From: Coriobacteriia bacterium
GTDB taxonomy: Bacteria; Actinomycetota; Coriobacteriia; Anaerosomatales; Anaerosomataceae
Assembly (NCBI GenBank): GCA_030655755.1
Contig: JAUSOQ010000027.1
Location: 1 to 45,756, forward strand
DNA: 45,756 nucleotides
Direction of reading: 5' to 3'
Position 1 is the first letter of the stretch. Every line of letters begins with the position of its first letter. Shown piece by piece: positions 33,085 through 41,027 of the stretch. The position numbers were made by a program, and so were the translations under genes. A model generated the notes under the pieces. That model did no database searches and was not told the DNA's origin. It was given only the letters and a program-made list of their open reading frames with translations.

Positions 33085-34623
33085 CTAGCGGCCGAGCCAG
33101 GTGCGTACGGCGTTCTCGACACCATCGCGACCGGCATCGACGATGCCGGTGAATCGCTCCGCGACATCATCGAGCTCACTGAGCGTGCGCGGTATGCAGG
33201 CGTTCTCGGCCAGCTCCTGCACCTTGCTGAGGAGCTGCACGCCGGTGAGGTCGACCGTTTCGACGGGAAGTGGGTCGCTGTAGAGGAGACCGCTGAGCGC
33301 CCTATAGACGTCGGCGCCGAACTTCGCCCAGTGCGCGGTGGAGACCACGAGCACCGGGTTGGCGTCGCGCAACCGCTCCGCGACCTCCCAGGCCACGGCG
33401 GTGTGCGGATCCATCAGATAGCCGGTCTCGTCGTAGACGCGCGAGATGACGCCAAGCGACTCGTCGTTGCTCACCCAGTCGCCGATGAAGAGTTCGCGCA
33501 GTACGCCGAAGGTCTCGCGGTCCACCTGGAAGCGGCCTTTATCAGCGAGTGATGTCATCCATTCACGCACATGCTCGGCGCCGGCCAGTTCGAAGAGCAG
33601 CCGCTCGAGGTTGGAGCTGATGAGGATGTCCATGCTCGGGCTGGGCGTGGTGACGAACGCGCGCGAGGAGATGTCGTAGGTGCCGGTCGCGATGAAGTCA
33701 GCCAGCACGTTGTTCTCGTTGCTCGCACACAGCAGCTTACCGATCGGCACGCCCATCTTCTTGGCATAGTACGCGCCCAAGATGTTGCCGAAGTTGCCCG
33801 TGGGGACGCACACGTCCATCTCGGCGCCTGCCACGACACCGCCGCTCGTCACCATGTCGGCATAGGCGCTGACGTAGTAGGCGATCTGGGGCAGCAGTCG
33901 TCCCCAGTTGATGGAGTTGGCCGAGGAGAGCTTGAGCGAGTGGGTCTCGTGCAGCTGGGCGTTGAAGGCTTCGTCGTTGAAGGCTGCTTTGACGGCGTTC
34001 TGGCAGTCGTCGAAGTTGCCGCGCACGCCGAAGGCGCTCACGTTCTCACCGTGTTGTGTGACCATCTGCTTGCGCTGGATGTCGGAGACACCGCCGGCGG
34101 GATAGAAGACGACGATGCGGGTGTGGTCGCGATCGGCGAAGCCTTCGAGCGCAGCCTTACCGGTGTCGCCCGAGGTCGCCACGAGCACGAGGTAGTCGTC
34201 GGTAAGCTCGCCACGTTCCTGCTTGAGTGCGATGGCCTCCGAGAAGAACACCGGCATGCACTGCAGCGCCATATCTTTGAATGCCGAGGTGGGGCCATGC
34301 CACAGCTCCAGCACGTGCATCCCGGCGATGACCTCTTCGATGGGCGCGATGCGCGCATCGTCGAAGTTGTCGCCGTACGCGACGCGCATGAGCTCGGCGA
34401 TGCGCGCGCCAGCGAGGTCGACACCGAAGTACTCGAAGATCGTGGCGGCGCGCTGCCAGTAGGGCAGCTCGGCCAGGGTGAGGATCTCCTCAAGTGTCAG
34501 CACCGGCAGCTGCTCGGGCACGTAGAGGCCGCCACCGTGCGCGATGCCTTTGACGACGGCATCGGTGAACGCGGGGCGGGTCGCGTCGAGTCCGCGGGTG
34601 TCGCGGTAGCGTGTCGTTTCCAT
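33085..34623 (-). CDS. thrC: Threonine synthase
   Basis: A 512-residue PLP enzyme (fold type II) of the longer class found in E. coli and yeast. It starts METTRYRDTRG; the Schiff-base lysine is in G-P-T-S-A-F-K-D-M-A-L-Q, and the cofactor-phosphate loop is the Gly-rich part of A-T-S-G-D-T-G-K-A. S-S-N-L-E-R-L-L-F-E-L and D-P-H-T-A-V-A are typical of ThrC. It turns O-phosphohomoserine into threonine. I start at ATG 34623; the reading frame extends 14 codons upstream into the promoter of the divergent gene, but this has no family match. It is transcribed with the 78-residue ORF. Confidence 0.95.
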   Translation of the reverse strand: METTRYRDTRGLDATRPAFTDAVVKGIAHGGGLYVPEQLPVLTLEEILTLAELPYWQRAATIFEYFGVDLAGARIAELMRVAYGDNFDDARIAPIEEVIAGMHVLELWHGPTSAFKDMALQCMPVFFSEAIALKQERGELTDDYLVLVATSGDTGKAALEGFADRDHTRIVVFYPAGGVSDIQRKQMVTQHGENVSAFGVRGNFDDCQNAVKAAFNDEAFNAQLHETHSLKLSSANSINWGRLLPQIAYYVSAYADMVTSGGVVAGAEMDVCVPTGNFGNILGAYYAKKMGVPIGKLLCASNENNVLADFIATGTYDISSRAFVTTPSPSMDILISSNLERLLFELAGAEHVREWMTSLADKGRFQVDRETFGVLRELFIGDWVSNDESLGVISRVYDETGYLMDPHTAVAWEVAERLRDANPVLVVSTAHWAKFGADVYRALSGLLYSDPLPVETVDLTGVQLLSKVQELAENACIPRTLSELDDVAERFTGIVDAGRDGVENAVRTWLGR

Positions 34624-34719
34624 GCGTGCATGGTAGCAGAGCAGCGCTGATGTGGGAGAATCCAAATGACTGCTCCCCGAGCGGAAGCGTCTGTGCCACT
34701 GGCGAAGGAGGTCTCTCTC

Positions 34720-35085
34720 ATGGGTATGCGTGGGATCACAGCACGGTTTGCCGGGTTCGTCTTGGGAGCGATCGTCGGCTTCTTCGGCTCATTCAATGCC
34801 GTCTTCTCCGATGGCGGCTCTGTCGAGCGTGTGAACGCTATCCTGATGACCGCACTCGTCATCGGCCTCGTTGCGGCCATGGTCGGAGTCATCGACCGGG
34901 GGACCGGTTGGCGTGTCGCGCTCTGGGTCTGGTTCCCGGGTGCAGCGATGCTTGCGGTCTACATCGCGCTCGGTGAGTACTCCGTATGGATGTGGGCTAT
35001 CCTCGTCGCTGCGATCACGCTCGGTGCTGCCATCGTCGGCGTGCTTCTCGGTGGTCTGTCGGGCGGACGCACGCGTGTCAGGTGA
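34720..35085 (+). CDS. Small membrane protein (121 aa), about four spans, function unknown
   Basis: A hydrophobic protein with predicted helices near residues 8-28, 38-58, 64-84 and 86-112, short loops and a basic C-terminus (R-T-R-V-R). The start is well supported: ATG 34720 comes eight bases after AAGGAGG (34705-34711). No catalytic or transport motif is visible. It diverges from thrC and converges on the sensor kinase gene, which ends 20 bases further on. I do not recognise the family; possible roles such as small-molecule leakage or stress response would be guesses. Confidence 0.7.
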   Translation: MGMRGITARFAGFVLGAIVGFFGSFNAVFSDGGSVERVNAILMTALVIGLVAAMVGVIDRGTGWRVALWVWFPGAAMLAVYIALGEYSVWMWAILVAAITLGAAIVGVLLGGLSGGRTRVR

Positions 35086-35105
35086 GGGAAGTGCGGTTCG
35101 GAACA

Positions 35106-37178
35106 TTACATGCGGTTTGCAGATACGTCCGTGGCTGCTGTCTGGCTCCCGGGTATCTCGTCTTCCGCGTCGGTGACCAGGGGCACGCTCGCGAGTAGTG
35201 TCGTTCCGTGCTCGTTGGACACGATATCGAGCGTTCCGCCGTGTTCCAGCAGCCGCTGGCGCATGCCGCGCAAGCCGGTAGACTTCGCGGGCAGAGCATC
35301 GATGTCGGCCACTCCGGTGCCACTGCCGTCATCACGCACGGCGAGTTCCAGCGCCGCGGGGCGCAGGTCGATGTTCACCCTCACTGCGCGCGCACCGCCA
35401 TGCTTCGCTGCGTTGGTGATGGCCTCTTCGAGAACACACTGCAGGTCCCAGCCTAGTTGGCTCGCAAGTCGGGGGAGAGTCTCCGGAGCTTCGAAAGTCA
35501 CTGCAACGCCGAGCCGAGCCGCCTGCGCCCGGCAGACGTGCTCCAGCTGGGAGCGCAGCGGGTCGACGCCTGCGATCTCTGCGGTCCTTGAACGTGTATC
35601 GCCGAGGATGTCTTGTAGGTCGGTGACGGTCGCACGGATGTCCTCGGCAACGCCCCCCAGACTCTGCGCGACGTCGGACGAGATCGAGCCGGAGGTCATC
35701 TCCACGCGCTTAGAGAGGGCGGAGAGGCGATTGTAGACCTTGTCGTGAGCGTCCCGTTGGACGCGTTCCATCTCCTCGACGAGCCGCTGCCGCGCGATCA
35801 TGTTGCGCTCGTAGAAGAACGCAGTGGGAGAGATCACGAGTGTGAGCGCAAGCGTACCGATGCCCAGGTTGAGTAGCCAGTGCATGTTCATCGCGAGCCA
35901 GATGCGGACATCACGGATCCCGTTGCCGAGCGATCTGGCATCAGGGACGATTGGCAGACCGGGTGCGCTCTCGTCGGGATAGACCGCGATCAGCAATACG
36001 GTTGGCGAGGGGTACTCGGGTAGCACTCCGTTCTCGCGAACACCCACATCTCCTGCTCGCCCGCTGGTTGCTGAGACAACGGGGGTGATTCCTGTGCCGA
36101 GAATGTCAGAGACTCTCTCGGGAATCGCGCTTCCATTGGACATCGTCAACCCGGTGACGGTACCGGGCGTAAGGGCGTTGGCAAGGTCGATGGCCGTATC
36201 TTCGTTCCCCTCGCGACACCACAGTGGGATGAACTTACCTTCGATCGGACCGACAAGGTAGCCATTACACCTGTACTGCTTGGCCATGTCTTCGATGACG
36301 GCTCGCGCGACAGGACTGGTGGGATCGATACTACTCAGGCGCAGGTCACTAGTCGGGTCATTGGTCTCACTTGAGATCTCGTCGATCATCGGGAGTGAAA
36401 TCCATACGCTGGCAAACAGCTCGCCATTCGACACGTGCCCAAAGGTCGATACGTATCGCCTCTCGTCGCTATAGCCTCCACCTCCGCCTGTGAGCAGATC
36501 GGGAAAGGCCGCGAGGTCTCCATAGCCGTAGCATTCGCTATACCAGGCGACCTTCCATGACTCATCTATCATCGCGGGGTCGACGGTGGGTGTCGGTGGC
36601 AAGGAGTACTCACTCGGGAACTCCTGCGCCCATGCATATTCTGGAGGCAGCAGTGCCAGCTCTGCCTCGCTGGTGGCGTAGAGCAGGGACGGAGCTCTCT
36701 CTGACTTGGCGACCAGCGGCGGCAGTCCGGTCCTGAGCACCGCGAACGCATAGACGTCTGCGGCGCTCTCAGCGTCGAACTGCGCGATGTCCTCGAACAT
36801 GGGGTTGTCGCTTGCCCACGGGAACGGTTGGGAATCCTCGTACAGGCTCGCGAGCGGCTGTGTCTCTCCGCTGGAGGCGAGAACCAGACGCTCGCCGTAG
36901 TAGGGGAGACGATCTGTCTCTTCTACGTCCATATGATCGAACGCGCGTTCAAGCCCCGGGTAGAGTCCCCACTCGACCGTCTGCCGTATGGAATCCTCGG
37001 TGATGTACTCTGCGAACTCGTCAACGCGCTGGTAGGAGCGGAGTCGCAACATCTCGCCGCGCAGCGGACCGGGGACCGATATCCACACGATCCCGTTGAA
37101 CATGAGCGGGATGAGCGGTGAGAACTGCAGGATGCGAAGCAGAAGGTGCTTACGATTCCGCTCCCACAGAAGCCTCAT
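35106..37178 (-). CDS. NarX/LiaS-type sensor histidine kinase with a large unrecognised extracytoplasmic domain
   Basis: A 690-residue membrane kinase. Membrane helix 1 is about 16-36; residues 37-426 form an extracytoplasmic domain; helix 2 is about 427-455. The HisKA_3 phosphoacceptor segment has E-R-V-Q-R-D-A-H-D-K-V-Y-N-R-L with His478, and the ATPase domain has E-E-A-I-T-N-A-A-K-H-G (584-594) and T-G-L-R-G-M-R-Q-R-L. The outer domain is about 390 residues, far longer than a single PAS/Cache module; it is acidic and rich in Tyr, Pro and Ser, has T-G-G-G-G-G-Y near 230-236 and three Cys (216, 304, 321). I do not recognise it. The start overlaps the regulator stop (ATGA). Confidence 0.85.
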   Translation of the reverse strand: MRLLWERNRKHLLLRILQFSPLIPLMFNGIVWISVPGPLRGEMLRLRSYQRVDEFAEYITEDSIRQTVEWGLYPGLERAFDHMDVEETDRLPYYGERLVLASSGETQPLASLYEDSQPFPWASDNPMFEDIAQFDAESAADVYAFAVLRTGLPPLVAKSERAPSLLYATSEAELALLPPEYAWAQEFPSEYSLPPTPTVDPAMIDESWKVAWYSECYGYGDLAAFPDLLTGGGGGYSDERRYVSTFGHVSNGELFASVWISLPMIDEISSETNDPTSDLRLSSIDPTSPVARAVIEDMAKQYRCNGYLVGPIEGKFIPLWCREGNEDTAIDLANALTPGTVTGLTMSNGSAIPERVSDILGTGITPVVSATSGRAGDVGVRENGVLPEYPSPTVLLIAVYPDESAPGLPIVPDARSLGNGIRDVRIWLAMNMHWLLNLGIGTLALTLVISPTAFFYERNMIARQRLVEEMERVQRDAHDKVYNRLSALSKRVEMTSGSISSDVAQSLGGVAEDIRATVTDLQDILGDTRSRTAEIAGVDPLRSQLEHVCRAQAARLGVAVTFEAPETLPRLASQLGWDLQCVLEEAITNAAKHGGARAVRVNIDLRPAALELAVRDDGSGTGVADIDALPAKSTGLRGMRQRLLEHGGTLDIVSNEHGTTLLASVPLVTDAEDEIPGSQTAATDVSANRM

Positions 37179-37861
37179 GATGCTTCGGTCCTCTCCACGA
37201 GCCGCTGGAAGGCGTCCCGACGGGTGCCCGCGCCCAGCACGGCGTAGGCGTTCTTGATGCGCGAGTTCACGGTGTTGACGCTGAGCTGCAGCTCGTCGGC
37301 GATCTCTTTGGCCGACATGCCGCAGTAGCAGTAGAGGTAGACGGTCTTGCGCGTCGCCTCGGTCAGGTCCTTGTACTCCTGCCGATCGGGCAGGACCTCG
37401 GCGGCGTAGGTACCCAGATCGGTCACTGCGTTGAGGAGCTTCTCGGCCACGGATGCCGAAACGACCAGACGGCCCTCATGAACGCGCACGATAGCCTCAG
37501 CGATGCCGTCGGTGGATTCGTTCTTCCACACGTAGCCATCGGCGCCGGCGAGCATGGCGACACGAACCGTCTCCTCATCGCGCGAGATGGAGGAGACCAG
37601 CACCCGACAGTTGGGGCACGCGTCTTTGAGTCTCGGCAATCCGATGATGCCACCAAGCTCGTCGTCGCCGAGGCGGATGTCGAGGACGATGACGTCGGGA
37701 TAGGGCCCCCGGGTGGAGTCGAGAAGCGACAGGGCCTCTGCGACACTACCCGCGGTTCCCCACATACGGGTCCGCGCGTCCCGTGCCACGAGCGCCTGCA
37801 TCGCCTCGCGCGCATAGTAGTCGTCGTCGATGATGAGCACTCGCGGCTCGGCGCCGGTCAC
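37175..37861 (-). CDS. NarL/LuxR-family response regulator
   Basis: A 228-residue regulator. The receiver domain begins V-L-I-I-D-D-D-Y-Y-A-R-E-A, with phosphorylated Asp61 in V-I-V-L-D-I-R-L-G, Ser/Thr switch in L-V-S-S-I-S-R-D and Lys in V-W-K-N-E. The C-terminal LuxR helix-turn-helix has C-G-M-S-A-K-E-I-A-D-E-L-Q-L-S-V-N-T-V. GTG 37861 follows GAGGAGGGA at good spacing; a longer reading (to 37987) has no support. It works with the kinase whose gene overlaps its end. Targets are unknown; an obvious candidate is its own promoter in the 37862-38037 interval. Confidence 0.9.
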   Translation of the reverse strand: MTGAEPRVLIIDDDYYAREAMQALVARDARTRMWGTAGSVAEALSLLDSTRGPYPDVIVLDIRLGDDELGGIIGLPRLKDACPNCRVLVSSISRDEETVRVAMLAGADGYVWKNESTDGIAEAIVRVHEGRLVVSASVAEKLLNAVTDLGTYAAEVLPDRQEYKDLTEATRKTVYLYCYCGMSAKEIADELQLSVNTVNSRIKNAYAVLGAGTRRDAFQRLVERTEAS

Positions 37862-38037
37862 GGCATGTCCCTCCTCGGACGTATGAACCCGTCTCACTGC
37901 AGATGATGGCAGGAGCGCGTACGGCGCCCAACCCCAGATTCTGGTGATTCCCCCGCGACGATGGATCCCCTGTTCAGATTGGCTCATCGTCGCACTTCAT
38001 CGTACCCTGGATACAGTCCTTTGACCGAGGGGGGATC

Positions 38038-39219
38038 GTGAAGTATCTCGTTCTCATACTTGATGGCGCAGCCGGTTGGCCGCTTCCCGAGCTTGGCGGT
38101 GCTACAACGCTTGCCGCAGCCGACACGCCCAATCTCGACGTACTTGCCCGCGAAGGTATGGTCGGACTCGCTCAGACGGTGCCCGAAGGCGTTGAGCCCT
38201 CCTCGGCGGCCGCCTGCACTTCCATCCTGGGCTACGACCCTGTGGAGAACTATGTCGGACGCGGCGCGATCGAGGCGGCGAGCATGGGTATCTCGCTTGC
38301 GCCGGACGAGGTCGCACTGCGGATGAATCTGGTGGCTGTCGACGACGGGGTCATGGCATCCTACTCGTGCGGCCACATCACCACCGAGGAGTCGCGAGCG
38401 ATCGTGGCTGACCTGGCACTCGAGCTCGGCGATGACACGTTCACGTTCTGTCCCGGTGTCGCGTACCGTCACATCCTGGTCGTGAAAGGGCACCCCGAGC
38501 TCATGGAGCTCGCCTATACGCCACCGCACGACATCTCCGACAAGTCCATAGCGGGTCACATGCCCCGCGGTAGGGGCGCCGAACTGCTTCTCGATCTGAT
38601 GGCCCGTGCCCGAGAGGTACTGACGGCCAGCCCGGCGAACCGCGCGCGAGCAGTCCGTGGCGAGGTTGCGGCGACCGAGATCTGGCCATTCTGGCCGGGT
38701 ATGGCTCCGGGTGAGCTGCAGCCCTTCTCGGCGCTGCGAGGCAAGAAGGCCGCGTTGACATCAGGTGTCGACCTGCTGAACGGTTTGGCCGTGCTGTTCG
38801 GCTTCGAACGCCTCGACATTCCCGGTGTGAGTGATGGCTCCGACAACGATTACGTCGCGCAGATCGAAGGCGGTCTGGCCGCACTCGACGATCATGACGT
38901 CGTCATCGTGCACGTCGAGTCCCCCGACGAGGAAGGTCATGCAGGTGACAGGGATGGCAAGATCGCTGCGATCGAGGCGATCGACCGTCTGATGGTCTCC
39001 AAGATCCGCGAGTACCCCGGCGATCTGCGTGTCCTATGCATGCCCGACCATCCCACACCCATCGAACTCAAGACGCACGTGGGGGAGCCGGTGCCGTTCG
39101 TGCTGAGTGGACCGGGCGTCGCGTACAGCGGCGCTGACTCCTACGACGAAGCAGCCGCCTCAGCGGGAGAGATCCGCATCGACCCGGGCCATAAGGTGAT
39201 GGATCTGCTGTTGGGGTGA
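38038..39219 (+). CDS. apgM: 2,3-bisphosphoglycerate-independent phosphoglycerate mutase, archaeal type (ApgM)
   Basis: A 393-residue metalloenzyme of the alkaline phosphatase superfamily, interconverting 3- and 2-phosphoglycerate. It starts MKYLVLILDGAAGWPLPELG (metal-site Asp in the D-G segment); the nucleophile Ser lies in G-V-E-P-S-S-A-A-A, and the later metal sites are in V-E-S-P-D-E-E-G-H-A-G-D and M-P-D-H-P-T-P. The length fits ApgM (about 400) and not GpmI (about 510). Bacterial ApgM is known from several anaerobic and actinobacterial lineages. GTG 38038 follows GAGGGGGGATC. It diverges from the NarL-type system; its 3' end converges on the ABC exporter 15 bases away. Confidence 0.92.
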   Translation: MKYLVLILDGAAGWPLPELGGATTLAAADTPNLDVLAREGMVGLAQTVPEGVEPSSAAACTSILGYDPVENYVGRGAIEAASMGISLAPDEVALRMNLVAVDDGVMASYSCGHITTEESRAIVADLALELGDDTFTFCPGVAYRHILVVKGHPELMELAYTPPHDISDKSIAGHMPRGRGAELLLDLMARAREVLTASPANRARAVRGEVAATEIWPFWPGMAPGELQPFSALRGKKAALTSGVDLLNGLAVLFGFERLDIPGVSDGSDNDYVAQIEGGLAALDDHDVVIVHVESPDEEGHAGDRDGKIAAIEAIDRLMVSKIREYPGDLRVLCMPDHPTPIELKTHVGEPVPFVLSGPGVAYSGADSYDEAAASAGEIRIDPGHKVMDLLLG

Positions 39220-39233
39220 GCTTGTGTCAGCCC

Positions 39234-41027
39234 CTACTCATCGGCGAACTGCGCCTCGTGCAGCCGAGTGAAAAGTCCTCCCGCGGCTAGTAGCTCCGCG
39301 TAGGTGCCTTGCTCGGCGATGCGGCCTTCCTCGATGACGGCGATGCGGCCGGCGTCGCGTACGGTGGACAGGCGGTGGGCGATCACGAACGCCGTGCGGC
39401 CGTGCAGGATCTCGCGCAGTGCTTCCTGGATGAGCAGTTCCGTGCGCGTGTCCACCGACGAGGTCGCTTCGTCCAGGATGAGTATCACGGGGTCCGCGAG
39501 GATGGCCCGCGCGAACGACAGGAGCTGTCGCTGGCCGGTGGAGAGGGTCGAGCCGCGCTCGCTAATGGCAGTCTCGAAGCCGTCAGGCAGTCGTTCGATG
39601 AACTCGATCGCGCGGGCGGCGCGGGCGGCGCCCCTCACCTCATCGTCGGTCGCTTCAAGACGCCCGTAGCGGATGTTCTCGGCGATGGTGCCCGAGAACA
39701 GGAAGGGGTCTTGCAGCACCACGCCGAGGTTCCTGCGCAGGCTCGACGTCACGATGTCGCGCAGGTCGTGCTCGTCCACGCTCACGAGCCCCGAGGTCGG
39801 GTCGTAGAAGCGTGCGAGCAGGTTGACGAGCGTGCTCTTGCCCGCTCCGGTCGGTCCCACGATGGCGAGTGTCGTACCAGCCTCGACCGCGAGCGAGATG
39901 TCGTGGAGTACGACGGGGCCGTCGCCGTATCGGAAGCTGACCTGGTCGTATGCGACTTCGCCCCGGATCCGGCCGAGAGTGATGGCGTCCGGCTTGTCGG
40001 TGATCTCAGCTGGCGTGTCGAGGAGCCCGAAGACTCGCTCGCTTCCCGCGAGAGCGGACTGCGTCTCGGTGTACAGGCTCGAGAGCTGGCTCACGCCGTT
40101 GAAGAAGCTGCGGGCGTAGCCGAAGAAGGCAACGACGACGCCTACCGTCACGAGTTGCCGCGTCGCGAGCCAGCCACCGAGTCCCGCTACGAGTGCGATG
40201 GAGGCGGTCGAGATGACCGCGAGCGCCGGGGTGAATGCCGATGAGACCGTCGACGCCGTGATGTTGGCGTCGCGGTTGAGCGCGTTGCGTTGTGCGAACT
40301 CGCTCCGATTGCGATCGGTGCGATTGAACGCCTGGGCGACCTTGATGCCGGCGAGCTCCTCGGCAAGCGTCGAGGAGACGTCGCCGATCGATTCCTGCCG
40401 TCGACGGAACGCGCGCCGCGCGATCAGGCCGAACAGTCTCGTCGCGCCGATCATCACGGGTACCACCACGAGCGTCGCGAGCGCCAGGCGCCAATCGACG
40501 AGCAGCATGCCCACGAGCGTCGCCGCAACGCCGATCCCAGCGCCGATCACGCGACGGAAGCCCTGCGAGAGGAACGAGTTGATCTGCTCGATGTCGTTGA
40601 TGAGCCGGCTCATCAGGTCGCCGGACTCGACACGCTCGAACGCTGCAACGGACAGTCGCTGGACCGCCGAGAAGACGTCTTCTCGTACCGAGAAGAGCGC
40701 CTTCTGGCCAACGATGCCGAGTCCAAGGATCTGCCCGCGTTGGGACCACCAACCGGCAATCGCGGAAACGACGAGCGCGATGACCGGTATCAGGAGTGGC
40801 CGGGCGTCCCCGCCGGACTTCTGTTGGGCGAGGGCAGTGTCGACGATCCACCCCGTTATCGCGGGTGCGACAGCCGAGTTGACAGCGGAGAAGCCGACGT
40901 AGAGCAGGGCAAGCGTCATCTCCCGGCGGTGTGGGGTGAGATAGCCGATCAAGCGCTTGATCGTCGGCCATGCGGCGGCGGGCTTCTCGTCCTTGGCGAG
41001 CGAGCGCAGTGAGACTCCGCGCACCAT
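39234..41027 (-). CDS. ABC exporter half-transporter, subunit with canonical Walker B
   Basis: A 597-residue protein: six membrane spans (about 35-340) fused to an ATPase domain. Walker A is V-G-P-T-G-A-G-K-S-T, the ABC signature is altered to L-S-T-G-Q-R-Q-L-L-S-F, Walker B is I-L-I-L-D-E-A-T-S-S-V-D with the catalytic Glu, and the switch His is in V-I-A-H-R-L-S-T. It pairs with the upstream gene, whose stop overlaps its ATG at 41027. Changed signature here and changed Walker B there mark a heterodimer with one degenerate ATP site, as in TM287/288 and BmrCD, which are multidrug exporters. The reading frame stays open far upstream inside the partner gene, which is a shadow. Confidence 0.9.
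   Translation of the reverse strand: MVRGVSLRSLAKDEKPAAAWPTIKRLIGYLTPHRREMTLALLYVGFSAVNSAVAPAITGWIVDTALAQQKSGGDARPLLIPVIALVVSAIAGWWSQRGQILGLGIVGQKALFSVREDVFSAVQRLSVAAFERVESGDLMSRLINDIEQINSFLSQGFRRVIGAGIGVAATLVGMLLVDWRLALATLVVVPVMIGATRLFGLIARRAFRRRQESIGDVSSTLAEELAGIKVAQAFNRTDRNRSEFAQRNALNRDANITASTVSSAFTPALAVISTASIALVAGLGGWLATRQLVTVGVVVAFFGYARSFFNGVSQLSSLYTETQSALAGSERVFGLLDTPAEITDKPDAITLGRIRGEVAYDQVSFRYGDGPVVLHDISLAVEAGTTLAIVGPTGAGKSTLVNLLARFYDPTSGLVSVDEHDLRDIVTSSLRRNLGVVLQDPFLFSGTIAENIRYGRLEATDDEVRGAARAARAIEFIERLPDGFETAISERGSTLSTGQRQLLSFARAILADPVILILDEATSSVDTRTELLIQEALREILHGRTAFVIAHRLSTVRDAGRIAVIEEGRIAEQGTYAELLAAGGLFTRLHEAQFADE

Noticed and set aside
33571-34650. Open frame of 359 codons on the plus strand opposite thrC
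   Set aside because: Shadow of thrC, which has clear catalytic motifs; the product is Gly/Val/His-rich without recognisable domains.
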